Part shown: one piece after another, positions 1 to 6,764 of the stretch | Layout: every line of letters starts with the position of its first letter | Numbering within the stretch: the stretch's first letter is position 1 | Assembly (NCBI GenBank): GCA_964473045.1 | Contig: CAYYMX010000063.1 | Coordinates: 1-8,307, forward strand | Origin: CAYYMX01 sp964473045 | GTDB lineage: Bacteria; Pseudomonadota; Alphaproteobacteria; Methylaequorales; Methylaequoraceae | Length of the DNA: 8,307 bases | Direction: 5' to 3' | Made by a program: the position numbers and the translations under genes | The notes under the pieces: generated by a model | Seen by the model: the letters and a program-made list of their open reading frames with translations, nothing else | Database searches by the model: none | What the model was told of the DNA's origin: nothing

Positions 1-412
1 TGTTAGACTAATAAATTTGGGTTTAAATTGTGGTTTTAATAAACAATCAAAAGCAGAAATAATTGTAAGTTATTTTGGGAAAAATATTAAACGATCATCT
101 GAAGGACAAGGGCCTATAGATGCAATTTTTAAAGCAATAAAAAAAATAATACCTAATAATGCAAATTTAGTTTTGTATCAAGTTAATGCTATTACTAAGG
201 GAACGGATGCTCAGGCTGAAGTCAATGTAAGATTAGAGGAACATGGAATTACTGTACTTGGTCATGGGAGCGATATTGATACAATGGTTGCATCTGCAAA
301 AGCTTATATAAGTGCTTTGCATAAGTTATTAACTAAGAGAGAAAAACTTAAAGAATCAAAAAAAAGCCTTTCGAAGTTATCAACAGATACAATAGATAAG
401 CACGTAATATAA
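1..412 (+). CDS. leuA: 2-isopropylmalate synthase, C-terminal regulatory domain (5' end outside window)
   Basis: This is the last roughly 136 residues of 2-isopropylmalate synthase, which condenses acetyl-CoA with 2-ketoisovalerate in the first committed step of leucine synthesis. The reading frame is open to the left edge (base 2 begins a codon), so the gene starts upstream. The TTG at 17 is an internal leucine codon, not a start. What is visible is the C-terminal leucine-binding (LeuA allosteric) domain, with the typical GQGPIDAIFKAI stretch, then YQVNAITKGTDAQAEVNVRLE, then the G-H-G-S-D-I-D and VASAKAYISALHKL patterns. A lysine- and serine-rich tail of about 25 residues follows the domain. 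The catalytic TIM barrel lies outside the window, so activity cannot be judged. mreB begins 54 bases after the stop on the same strand, an adjacency I associate with Alphaproteobacteria. Confidence 0.93.
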   Translation, partial: VRLINLGLNCGFNKQSKAEIIVSYFGKNIKRSSEGQGPIDAIFKAIKKIIPNNANLVLYQVNAITKGTDAQAEVNVRLEEHGITVLGHGSDIDTMVASAKAYISALHKLLTKREKLKESKKSLSKLSTDTIDKHVI

Positions 413-434
413 AATATTTGATTTTTTCTGTAAA

Positions 435-440
435 TATAAT
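435..440 (+). promoter_or_regulatory. possible -10 box of an mreB promoter
   Basis: A perfect TATAAT lies 26 bases before the mreB ATG, in the only real spacer of the rightward gene set. No good -35 element stands at the right distance. TTGATT at 418-423 is only 11 bases away, which is too close, and the 17-base position holds only A/T sequence. In DNA this AT-rich the match could be chance. If real, transcription would begin near 447, inside the inverted repeat at 443-457. Confidence 0.35.
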
Positions 441-442
441 AG

Positions 443-457
443 CTTATAGCGTATAAG
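443..457 (+). repeat. inverted repeat in the mreB leader
   Basis: Six-base arms CTTATA (443-448) and TATAAG (452-457) surround a GCG centre. The repeat sits between the candidate -10 box and the mreB start codon, ending 9 bases before the ATG. It could be an operator or a small hairpin in the mRNA leader. The arms are AT-rich, so the fold would be weak, and chance cannot be excluded. Confidence 0.4.
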
Positions 458-466
458 ATAAATTTT

Positions 467-1510
467 ATGTTAAACTTTGCATCGTTTTTTTCTCAAGATA
501 TAGCAATCGATTTAGGTACGGCTAATACATTAATTTATGTAAAAGGTAAGGGTATTGTTTTAAATGAGCCATCAGTTGTTGCGCTTTCAAATGATAAAAC
601 AAATACAAAGCCGAAAGTTCTTGCAGTTGGGCACGAAGCAAAGACAATGTTAGGAAGAACCCCAGGAAATATTTTGGCAATTAGACCTATGCGTGATGGT
701 GTTATTGCTGATTTTGATGTAGCTGAAGAGATGATAAAGCATTTTATTAGAAAGACCCATAATCACAATAGTTTTTTTAGCCCAGTGATAGTTGTTTGTG
801 TTCCATCTGGAGCTACTTCAGTTGAAAGAAGAGCTATTGAAGGTTCAGCCGCTGCTGCTGGTGCTAGAAAAGTTTATTTAATAGATGAACCGATGGCAGC
901 CGCTTTAGGTGCTGGTCTTCCGGTTACTGAACCATCCGGTTCTATGGTTGTTGATATTGGTGGAGGAACTACGGAAGTTGCTCTTCTTGCCCTTGGTGGA
1001 ATAGTGCACGCACATTCTGTTCGTGTTGGTGGGGATGCTATGGATGCTGCAATCATAAACTATATAAGGCGATCTCATAATCTTTTAGTTGGGGAAAGTA
1101 GCGCAGAAAGAATCAAAAAGGCAATTGGTGTAGCAGCCCCACCTTCGTCAGGAGATGGTAAAGTTTTGCACATTAAGGGTAGAGATCTTTTGAAAGGTGT
1201 TCCCAAGGAAGTTATGATAAATCAAAGACAAATTGCTGATGCGCTATTGGAAACGGTTCAGGCAATAATTGAAGCTATAAAAAATACGCTTGAGAACTCT
1301 GACCCAGAACTTGCTGCAGATATAGTTGATAAAGGAATTGTTCTCACTGGTGGAGGCTCATTATTAGGAGAACTTGATCAGGTTATTCGTGATCAAACAG
1401 GTCTTCCAGTTAGTATAGCTGATGACCCACTAAGTTGTGTTGTTCAGGGGACAGGTAAGTGTGCTGAAAATCTTAAATCCTTACGATCGGTTCTTAGTAG
1501 TAGCTACTAA
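467..1510 (+). CDS. mreB: MreB, actin-like rod-shape-determining protein
   Basis: MreB forms membrane-bound antiparallel filaments that orient the peptidoglycan-elongating machinery. At 347 residues it has the usual length. The N-terminus (MLNFASFF) is the short hydrophobic membrane-binding segment. The ATPase fold is complete: phosphate-1 loop DLGTANT at residues 15-21, the DEPMAAALGAG helix with the expected catalytic glutamate E141, phosphate-2 loop DIGGGTTE at 163-170, and the adenosine motif LTGGGSLL at 293-300. The ATG at 467 gives exactly the family's N-terminus; no clear Shine-Dalgarno sequence precedes it. The gene is visibly richer in G and C than its neighbours: 901-960 has 29 G/C in 60 bases, against 7 in 1741-1800 of mreC. 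This fits strong protein conservation and probably high expression. mreC follows after two bases. Confidence 0.98.
   Translation: MLNFASFFSQDIAIDLGTANTLIYVKGKGIVLNEPSVVALSNDKTNTKPKVLAVGHEAKTMLGRTPGNILAIRPMRDGVIADFDVAEEMIKHFIRKTHNHNSFFSPVIVVCVPSGATSVERRAIEGSAAAAGARKVYLIDEPMAAALGAGLPVTEPSGSMVVDIGGGTTEVALLALGGIVHAHSVRVGGDAMDAAIINYIRRSHNLLVGESSAERIKKAIGVAAPPSSGDGKVLHIKGRDLLKGVPKEVMINQRQIADALLETVQAIIEAIKNTLENSDPELAADIVDKGIVLTGGGSLLGELDQVIRDQTGLPVSIADDPLSCVVQGTGKCAENLKSLRSVLSSSY
1494..1510 (+). repeat. inverted repeat (possible hairpin) at the mreB-mreC junction
   Basis: Seven-base arms TTAGTAG (1494-1500) and CTACTAA (1504-1510) are separated by TAG. The repeat covers the last codons and the stop of mreB and ends two bases before the mreC ATG. 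There is no T-run after it, so it is not a classical terminator. It could act as an RNA 3'-end stabiliser, as a processing point, or as a structure limiting mreC initiation. The run of serine codons before the stop contributes to the symmetry, so coincidence is possible. Confidence 0.45.
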
Positions 1511-1512
1511 TA

Positions 1513-2352
1513 ATGGCTCATAAATCATCTTTTTCAAGAGCTCTAAAACCAAGTTATTTTAATATGTATTTAATAGAACTAGTAGTTTGTTTTTTAATTT
1601 CATTTTTTACAATTTATACTTCAGTCAAAAAAAATATCTTTCTTCAAGACATTAAATTTCAATTGGTTTCTTTTGTTGAACCAGTTTCTATTGCTATAAG
1701 TAAACCATTTGAACTTGTTAATGAAACGTTTGTTTTTTTTAATAATTTATTTAATGTTTATGAACAAAATGAACTTTTAAAAAAACAAAATGAAATTTAT
1801 AAAAATCAAATAAATGAAAAAAATTTTTTTGAAATTGAAAATTTTAGATTAAAAAAGTTGCTAAACATTAATGAACATAATTATTCAAAAAAATTAATTG
1901 GAAGGATTCTTGCCGATCCTTATGCTCGTCCTAATGCAAATATTTTTATAGATTTAGGGGAATTAGACGGTCTAAAAATAAATGATCTGGTATTTAATGA
2001 AAATGGCTTGATAGGAAGGGTTGTTGAGATAGGAAAAAAATCTTCAGAAGTTTTATCAATTCTCAATGTAAATTCTGTTATTCCTGTTTTTTCACTAAAA
2101 ACTAAGAAAAAATTTTTTGTTCAGGGCAATAAAAAAAACCTTAAAGTCAAGCATCTTGAGAACGAGCATGCTTTAAGACATAATGAACTGATAGTTTCAA
2201 CAAGTGCTGCAGGATATTTTAAAGCAGGAATTAATATCGGAAAAGTTTTTAAGACTCTTGATGAAGTTATAATTGATCCGTTTGCAAAAAAAACTGATTC
2301 CATTTATGTTAGTGTATTGGTATATAATTTTAAAGATCTAACAAATTGGTGA
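1513..2352 (+). CDS. mreC: MreC, rod-shape-determining scaffold protein
   Basis: MreC is an inner-membrane protein whose periplasmic part binds and activates PBP2, linking it to MreB and MreD. The 279-residue product has the family layout: a short basic cytoplasmic tail, one membrane helix at about 17-37, a coiled coil rich in E, K, N and L at about 80-118, then the double beta-barrel core at about 127-270. Core signatures visible are GRILADP at 130-136, the DLGELDGLKINDLV segment, GLIGRVVEIG, and STSAAGYFKAGINIGKV near 219-235, the equivalent of the usual TSGxGGxFPxGxxVG motif. It starts two bases after the mreB stop and ends nine bases before mreD. Base composition is extremely AT-rich and lysine and asparagine replace arginine and other GC-coded residues. 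No Shine-Dalgarno sequence is visible. Confidence 0.95.
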   Translation: MAHKSSFSRALKPSYFNMYLIELVVCFLISFFTIYTSVKKNIFLQDIKFQLVSFVEPVSIAISKPFELVNETFVFFNNLFNVYEQNELLKKQNEIYKNQINEKNFFEIENFRLKKLLNINEHNYSKKLIGRILADPYARPNANIFIDLGELDGLKINDLVFNENGLIGRVVEIGKKSSEVLSILNVNSVIPVFSLKTKKKFFVQGNKKNLKVKHLENEHALRHNELIVSTSAAGYFKAGINIGKVFKTLDEVIIDPFAKKTDSIYVSVLVYNFKDLTNW

Positions 2353-2361
2353 ATTTATTAA

Positions 2362-2859
2362 ATGGAAAATAGAATCTTTTTTAGAAGTTTCCCCTATTTT
2401 TTTATTTTTTTTTTTTTATTTTTTGAGTTTATTCCAATTCATCTTTTTGGAACGCAGCTAATAAAACCATACATGACTTTTACGATTCTGTATTGTTGGA
2501 TATGTCTTGACTTTCAAAGGTTCAGCCCAATTATGTTGCTTATCATTGGTTTGTTTTATGATTTTCTTCAGTCAGAAGTTGTTGGACTAACTGCAATCAT
2601 GTTTTTAATTTTGCAGTATATTCAAAGGAGGCAACAAGAAAATTTGCTCTCGAACGATTTTAAAAAAACCTGGCTAAAGTTTATAATTGGTTTAATTTTT
2701 TACACAATGTTTTTTTATTCTGTGAATTATTTTTTTAGAAAAATAGGTTTTGATCTAGTTAAAATTCTTATTTGTAGTGCATTAAGTATAGCTTTTTTTC
2801 CGTTATTTTTTTCAATCATTGATAAGCTAAGTGAAAAATTTAAGAAAATTAATGACTAG
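2362..2859 (+). CDS. mreD: MreD, rod-shape-determining membrane protein
   Basis: MreD is a small polytopic inner-membrane protein that works with MreC to control the RodA-PBP2 synthase. Sequence conservation in this family is low, so the call rests on position between mreC and mrdA, length (165 residues, normal) and topology. Hydrophobic segments lie at about 11-30, 33-50, 56-72, 74-88, 103-125 and 132-155. The pattern GLFYDFLQSEVVGLTAIMFLIL (about 63-84) matches the family's conserved G-xx-x-D-xx...G-x-x-G/A-x core, with the aspartate at about 67. The first helix is coded by nearly pure T, including a 13-T run at 2405-2417, and the frame is intact across it. The last bases overlap the natural mrdA start at 2852, suggesting translational coupling. 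Confidence 0.9.
   Translation: MENRIFFRSFPYFFIFFFLFFEFIPIHLFGTQLIKPYMTFTILYCWICLDFQRFSPIMLLIIGLFYDFLQSEVVGLTAIMFLILQYIQRRQQENLLSNDFKKTWLKFIIGLIFYTMFFYSVNYFFRKIGFDLVKILICSALSIAFFPLFFSIIDKLSEKFKKIND
2405..2417 (+). repeat. 13-T homopolymer inside mreD
   Basis: Thirteen consecutive T bases, flanked by T7 (2397-2403) and T6 (2419-2424) runs separated by single A bases, code for the phenylalanine-rich first helix of MreD (residues 12-22 read YFFIFFFLFFE). Length change in such a run by replication or transcription slippage would disrupt mreD and the coupled mrdA. As given, the frame is correct. Confidence 0.9.
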
Positions 2860-4631
2860 AGATATAGAAACATATAAAAAACTTCAAAGACGTTCATTAA
2901 TTTTAGGTCTGTCAAAAACTTTTTTTTACACTTATTGTTTTGAGTAAACTTTATTATTTGCAGATACTAAATAAGTCTAAATATGGGAAACTATCCGACA
3001 TAAATAGAATAAAAATTAAGATCCTTTATCCTGAAAGAGGAAGAATATTTGACCTTTACGGCGATCCAATAGCTGAAAATAGGATAGATTTTCAATTAAA
3101 CTTGTTTAGAGAAAAAAGGAATCTTATAGATCAGTACATAAAAAAACTAAAAAAAATAATTCGTTTTGATGATTTAGATCTACTAGAACTTAAAAAAAAT
3201 TTAAAAAGTGATAATGTATCTGACTTCATAATTTTAAAAAAAAATTTAAGTTGGAAGGAACTTGAAATTTTTGAACTCTTATCTAACAAGTTTCCTTTTT
3301 TGTTTATTACAAAAGAAAAAGTCAGAAATTATACAGATGAACTAGTTTTTTCTCATGTTTTGGGTTATGTCGGGTACCAAAAAAATAGTGATAATAAAAA
3401 ATTAGTAAATTTAAAAGTTGGAATTTCTGGGATAGAAAAAGTTTATAATGATAAATTAATTGGCTCTCATGGTTGGGAAAAGATTGAAACCAATTCATCA
3501 GGAAGAAATATGAAAAAGTTACAAGAAAACCTTTCTCTACCTGGGAAAAACATTCAAACCAACTTAATTTCCGAAGTTCAAAATTTTTCTTTTAAACAAC
3601 TTCATGGAATGAGTGGTAGTGTTGTTTTGATGGATTGTGAAACCGGAGGAGTTAACTGTCTGGTTTCAACCCCTTCATTTAATAATAATAATTTTAGTAA
3701 TGGAGTAAGTACAAAAGAATGGAAAAGATTGTTGAATGATAAATCTAATCCTTTGTTAAATAGATCGGTAGCTGGCTTGTATTCTCCTGGTTCTACTTTT
3801 AAATTAATGACAGCAATGTATGCTCTAAACAATGGTTTTAATAGAGAAACCAAATTCTCATGTCCTGGTTTTGTTGAGTTAGGTTCACATAAATTTCATT
3901 GTTGGAAAAAAGGAGGACATGGTTTGTTAAACATGTTTGAGGGAATAAAACAGTCTTGTGATTGTTATTTTTATAATTTGGCTAAAGAGATTGAAATAGA
4001 TTCTTTGGCTAAATTAGCGAGAAATTTTTCATTAGGTATTAAAACTGGAATTGATTTACCAAATGAATCTATTGGAATAATGCCAAATAGGGCTTGGAAG
4101 AGATCTAATAAAGGAGAAAAGTGGCATTTAGGAGAAACGTTTAATACTGTAATTGGTCAGGGATTTACACTATCAACCCCACTACAAATTACTACAATGA
4201 CAGCACGAATAGCTTCGGGAACAGAGATCTCACCAATTTTAATGAGAACAAAAAATGGATCTATAAAACATATGAATTATGATGAAAAAAACTTGGAATT
4301 TATCAGACAAACTATGTTTTCCGTTGTTAATGAGATAGGAGGAACTGCTTATTCTTCAAGATTAAGTGGAAACCTCTTTATGGCTGGAAAGACTGGAACA
4401 TCTCAGGTTAGACGAATCACAAAGATGGAAAGAGAAAGTGAAAGTGGTGTTCTTGAAAACAAAGAACTTCCTTATGAATTACGAGATCACTCAATATTTA
4501 CGTGTTTTGCTCCATTTGATAAACCAAAATTTGCATTAACTGTTTTAATTGAACATATGGGCAGTGGTTCAAAAGTGGCTGCGCCAATTGCAAAGAAAAT
4601 TTTAGAATTAGCACTCAAAAAATATTATTGA
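2852..4631 (+). CDS. mrdA: PBP2, elongasome transpeptidase, with an apparent +1 frameshift near 2920-2927
   Basis: PBP2 cross-links side-wall peptidoglycan in the periplasm as partner of RodA. From ATG 2852, which overlaps the mreD stop by 8 bases, the frame reads MTRDIETYKKLQRRSLILGL and SKTFF, a typical PBP2 start, then stops at 2945-2947. The rest is open in another frame from 2907 to 4631. Removing one T from the T8 run at 2920-2927 restores a 592-residue protein with membrane anchor TFFTLIVLSKLYYLQ. The large part shows PERGRIFDLYGDPIAEN (pedestal domain), catalytic STFK (S314 and K317, corrected numbering), SCD (S368-D370, the usual PBP2 form of SxN) and KTGTSQ (K513). TTG 2940 is the first possible start for the large frame alone, but it would lose the anchor. 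Alternatives are sequencing error, a rescued frameshift or a broken gene. The intact downstream motifs argue against long-standing decay. Confidence 0.93.
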
Positions 4632-4632
4632 T

Positions 4633-5769
4633 ATGGTAAAGGATTTCATAGATAGAATAAAGAATCTAAATTGGTTTTTCGTTTTTGCAATTCTTTTTCT
4701 TACTTTTGTGGGAGTTGTTATGATTTATAGTGCAACTCTAGGCATGAAAGTGAGTATCCTGATTCCACATCTTATAAAAATTTTTCTTGGAGTTATTTTG
4801 ATGATTTTTGTTGGAACTGTAAATGTAGACTTTTGGAGAAAGAATGGATATTTTTTATATTTTTTTGGTTTACTATTACTATGTTGGGCAACATTTTATG
4901 GTTTTCTAGGGAAAGGTTCACGAAGGTGGATATCTGTTTATAATCTCAACTTTCAACCATCAGAGTTAATGAAAATTTTTGTAATAATTTCTCTTGCCAA
5001 GTTTTTTGATGAAAAAAAAATTCAAAACTCTAAAGATTACTTTTCTCTAATTTTACCAATTATACTTGTTTGTTTACCAGTTTTGTTGATCTTTATTCAG
5101 CCAGATCTTGGCACCGCTATTATTATATTGTTTATAAGTTTTATAGTATTTTTTGCTGCTGGATTAAGCTGGAAGTTTTTTATCACAATTTTTTCACTTT
5201 TTTTGATGGTTACTCCTTATCTATGGAGTTATTTAAAAGATTATCAAAAAAATCGAATCTTAACTTTATTTAATCCAGAAAATGACCCTCTGGGTTCTGG
5301 GTACCATATCATTCAGTCACAAATAGCAATAGGTTCTGGTGGATTCTTTGGAAAAGGTTGGTTAAAAGGTTCTCAATCGCATCTTGATTTCCTCCCAGAA
5401 AAGCATACAGATTTTATATTTTCTATGTTAGGAGAAGAGTTTGGTTTTATTGGAACAGTTTCAGTTATTGGTTTGATAACAGTAATAACATCTGTAGGTT
5501 ATCGTATTTCTAACTCATTAAATCAAACAAATTTTAATAGATTATTGGGTTTGGGCATAATTTCCAATTTTTTCTTTGCTGCAATCATAAATATGTCAAT
5601 GGTTATAGGTGTTTTGCCTGTTGTTGGTCTTCCTTTTCCATTAGTTTCTTATGGTGGATCCTCAATGGTAACTTATTTTATTGGATTTGGAATAATTTTG
5701 TCGTTGCATAGAAGTCTTTCGCTTCAAAATGAAGACAGTTCACTTATTAATACCCCTTTCCGAAATTAA
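4633..5769 (+). CDS. rodA: RodA, SEDS-family peptidoglycan glycosyltransferase
   Basis: RodA polymerises lipid II into glycan strands during cell elongation, paired with PBP2. The 378-residue product has the ten-helix SEDS layout and its signatures: GKGSRRWI at 93-100, FQPSELMK at 107-114, IQPDLGTA at 155-162, NPENDPLGSGYHIIQSQIAI at 214-233, and LPEKHTDFIFSMLGEEFG at 254-271. D260 in HTDFIF corresponds to the aspartate shown to be essential in other RodA proteins. The C-terminal motif GLPFPLVSYGGSSM at 332-345 is typical of RodA and FtsW. Assignment to RodA rather than FtsW rests on its place directly after mrdA, one base past that stop. The ATG has no Shine-Dalgarno sequence, so coupling to mrdA translation is likely. 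The last 30 bases overlap the end of the oppositely oriented transporter gene. Confidence 0.97.
   Translation: MVKDFIDRIKNLNWFFVFAILFLTFVGVVMIYSATLGMKVSILIPHLIKIFLGVILMIFVGTVNVDFWRKNGYFLYFFGLLLLCWATFYGFLGKGSRRWISVYNLNFQPSELMKIFVIISLAKFFDEKKIQNSKDYFSLILPIILVCLPVLLIFIQPDLGTAIIILFISFIVFFAAGLSWKFFITIFSLFLMVTPYLWSYLKDYQKNRILTLFNPENDPLGSGYHIIQSQIAIGSGGFFGKGWLKGSQSHLDFLPEKHTDFIFSMLGEEFGFIGTVSVIGLITVITSVGYRISNSLNQTNFNRLLGLGIISNFFFAAIINMSMVIGVLPVVGLPFPLVSYGGSSMVTYFIGFGIILSLHRSLSLQNEDSSLINTPFRN
5740..5769. other. tail-to-tail overlap of rodA and the AI-2E transporter gene
   Basis: The rodA stop (5767-5769, plus strand) and the transporter stop (5740-5742 on the plus-strand map, minus strand) lie inside each other's coding sequence. 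The overlap encodes the variable tails of both proteins. No hairpin with a T-run is visible within about 60 bases on either side, so any terminator must lie inside one of the genes or be Rho-dependent. Confidence 0.9.
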
Positions 5770-6756
5770 TAATGCGATCTTTTTTGTAGATTTGAAGTTG
5801 TTAAATACAATTAGGCAAATTACCAATAAGGGAACACTTAGAAACATACCAGTTAGTCCCCACAATTTTCCCATTAATGAAAGAGTTAGTATCATTATTA
5901 AAGGACTAATATTTAGTGATTTACCAAGTAGTTTTGGTTCAAAAATGTTTCCAATTAAAATTTGGATAGCAAATAATAAAAATAGTATTATTAATGGCTC
6001 AAAAAAATTAAGAAATTGAACACAAGAAAATATAAATGGCAAAATTACAGAAAATAATGAGCCAATTACTGGAATAAAGTTCAAAGCAAATGCAACTAAA
6101 CCAAAAAATGGTGCTAAATCACTGTTTAAGCAGAACAAAGCCAGAAATGTAAGAAAACCAGTAAGAAAACTAGTCAAAGTTTTAAGTTGAAAATAATTAA
6201 AGATATTATTCCCAATCTTTTCTAAGATGTTAAGAAATTTTTTATCTTTAAAAAAATTATTTAATTTTCTTAAGAAAAATTTTTCCTCAAGAAAAATAAA
6301 AATTAAATACACTATTACTAATGAAAAGTTTCCAGCCAATTGTGTCGTATAGTTAAGTGAAAATGAAAAGATTTTTTCAAAGTCTATTTTTTCAATAATG
6401 TCTTGAAAATTAATTAAAATTTTTGTGGATAATATATTTGAGAAATCTTTAAGAATACTTTCTAAGTTCGTTTGGTAGTAATCTGATTTACTAATAACTT
6501 GTAAGAGATTAAATTTAAGTATTTTCCATATAAAATAAAATGTTAATGAAATAATAATAAAAACAGCACTAAAAGAAAAAAAATTATTTAATTTGAATTG
6601 AAAAAGTTTTTTTAAAAAGCTGTTAAGTTTATTAGATAAAGATTTCATAATAACAAATGCAAAGAGTGATAAAAATAAAGGTATAAAGATGAATTTACCA
6701 AGATAGAGTAATAATAGTGTTAAAGAAGCGATAAAAACTATAGGAAAGGTTTGCAT
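5740..6756 (-). CDS. AI-2E/PerM-family membrane transporter
   Basis: This is a polytopic inner-membrane protein of the AI-2E transporter family (PerM, YdiK, TqsA). Members have been linked to autoinducer-2 export and to ion antiport; the substrate here cannot be read from sequence. From ATG 6756 it is 338 residues, normal for the family. Hydrophobic helices occupy about 5-40 and 60-80, a soluble stretch spans about 85-140, and helices follow to about 325. Family signatures are NFIPVIGS at 216-223, GNIFEPKLLG at 259-268, LNISP at 271-275 and LWGLTGMFLSVPL at 288-300. A TTG at 6768 would add four residues and overlap the lipoprotein stop by four bases. I prefer ATG because every complete gene here uses it, but coupling makes TTG possible. 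It is the last gene of the leftward set. Confidence 0.93.
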   Translation of the reverse strand: MQTFPIVFIASLTLLLLYLGKFIFIPLFLSLFAFVIMKSLSNKLNSFLKKLFQFKLNNFFSFSAVFIIISLTFYFIWKILKFNLLQVISKSDYYQTNLESILKDFSNILSTKILINFQDIIEKIDFEKIFSFSLNYTTQLAGNFSLVIVYLIFIFLEEKFFLRKLNNFFKDKKFLNILEKIGNNIFNYFQLKTLTSFLTGFLTFLALFCLNSDLAPFFGLVAFALNFIPVIGSLFSVILPFIFSCVQFLNFFEPLIILFLLFAIQILIGNIFEPKLLGKSLNISPLIMILTLSLMGKLWGLTGMFLSVPLLVICLIVFNNFKSTKKIALLISERGINK

Positions 6757-6764
6757 AGAATAAT

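Noticed and set aside
17..412. A complete short protein starting at TTG 17
   Set aside because: The frame is open to the left edge and the product is plainly the C-terminal domain of LeuA, so the TTG is internal.
418..440. TTGATT and TATAAT as a full sigma-70 promoter before mreB
   Set aside because: The spacer is 11 bases, far short of the usual 16-18. Only the -10 part is kept as a low-confidence call.
874..1056. 60-residue open frame on the minus strand inside mreB
   Set aside because: It is antisense to the highly conserved MreB ATPase core, has no family features, and is explained by the codon pattern of mreB.
3602..3853. 83-residue open frame on the minus strand inside mrdA
   Set aside because: It is antisense to the catalytic STFK region and has no recognisable domain or start signal.
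2940..4631. TTG 2940 as the true start of PBP2
   Set aside because: No ribosome binding site precedes it and the product would lack most of the membrane anchor. The missing N-terminus is found intact just upstream in another frame.
5070..5273. 67-residue open frame on the plus strand inside rodA
   Set aside because: It lies out of frame within the conserved RodA helices, with composition following from the rodA codons.
5711..5734. Possible terminator made from GAAG and CTTC repeats near the rodA end
   Set aside because: The stems are only four base pairs in alternative pairings and no T-run follows on either strand.
5777..5791. Possible rodA terminator: ATCT, T-run, AGAT
   Set aside because: The stem has only four AT-rich pairs and the T-run is in the loop, not after the stem.
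5729..6019. 96-residue plus-strand frame running from the end of rodA across the transporter gene
   Set aside because: It lies antisense to the conserved FEPKLLG and WGLTG motifs of the AI-2E protein and shows no domain of its own.
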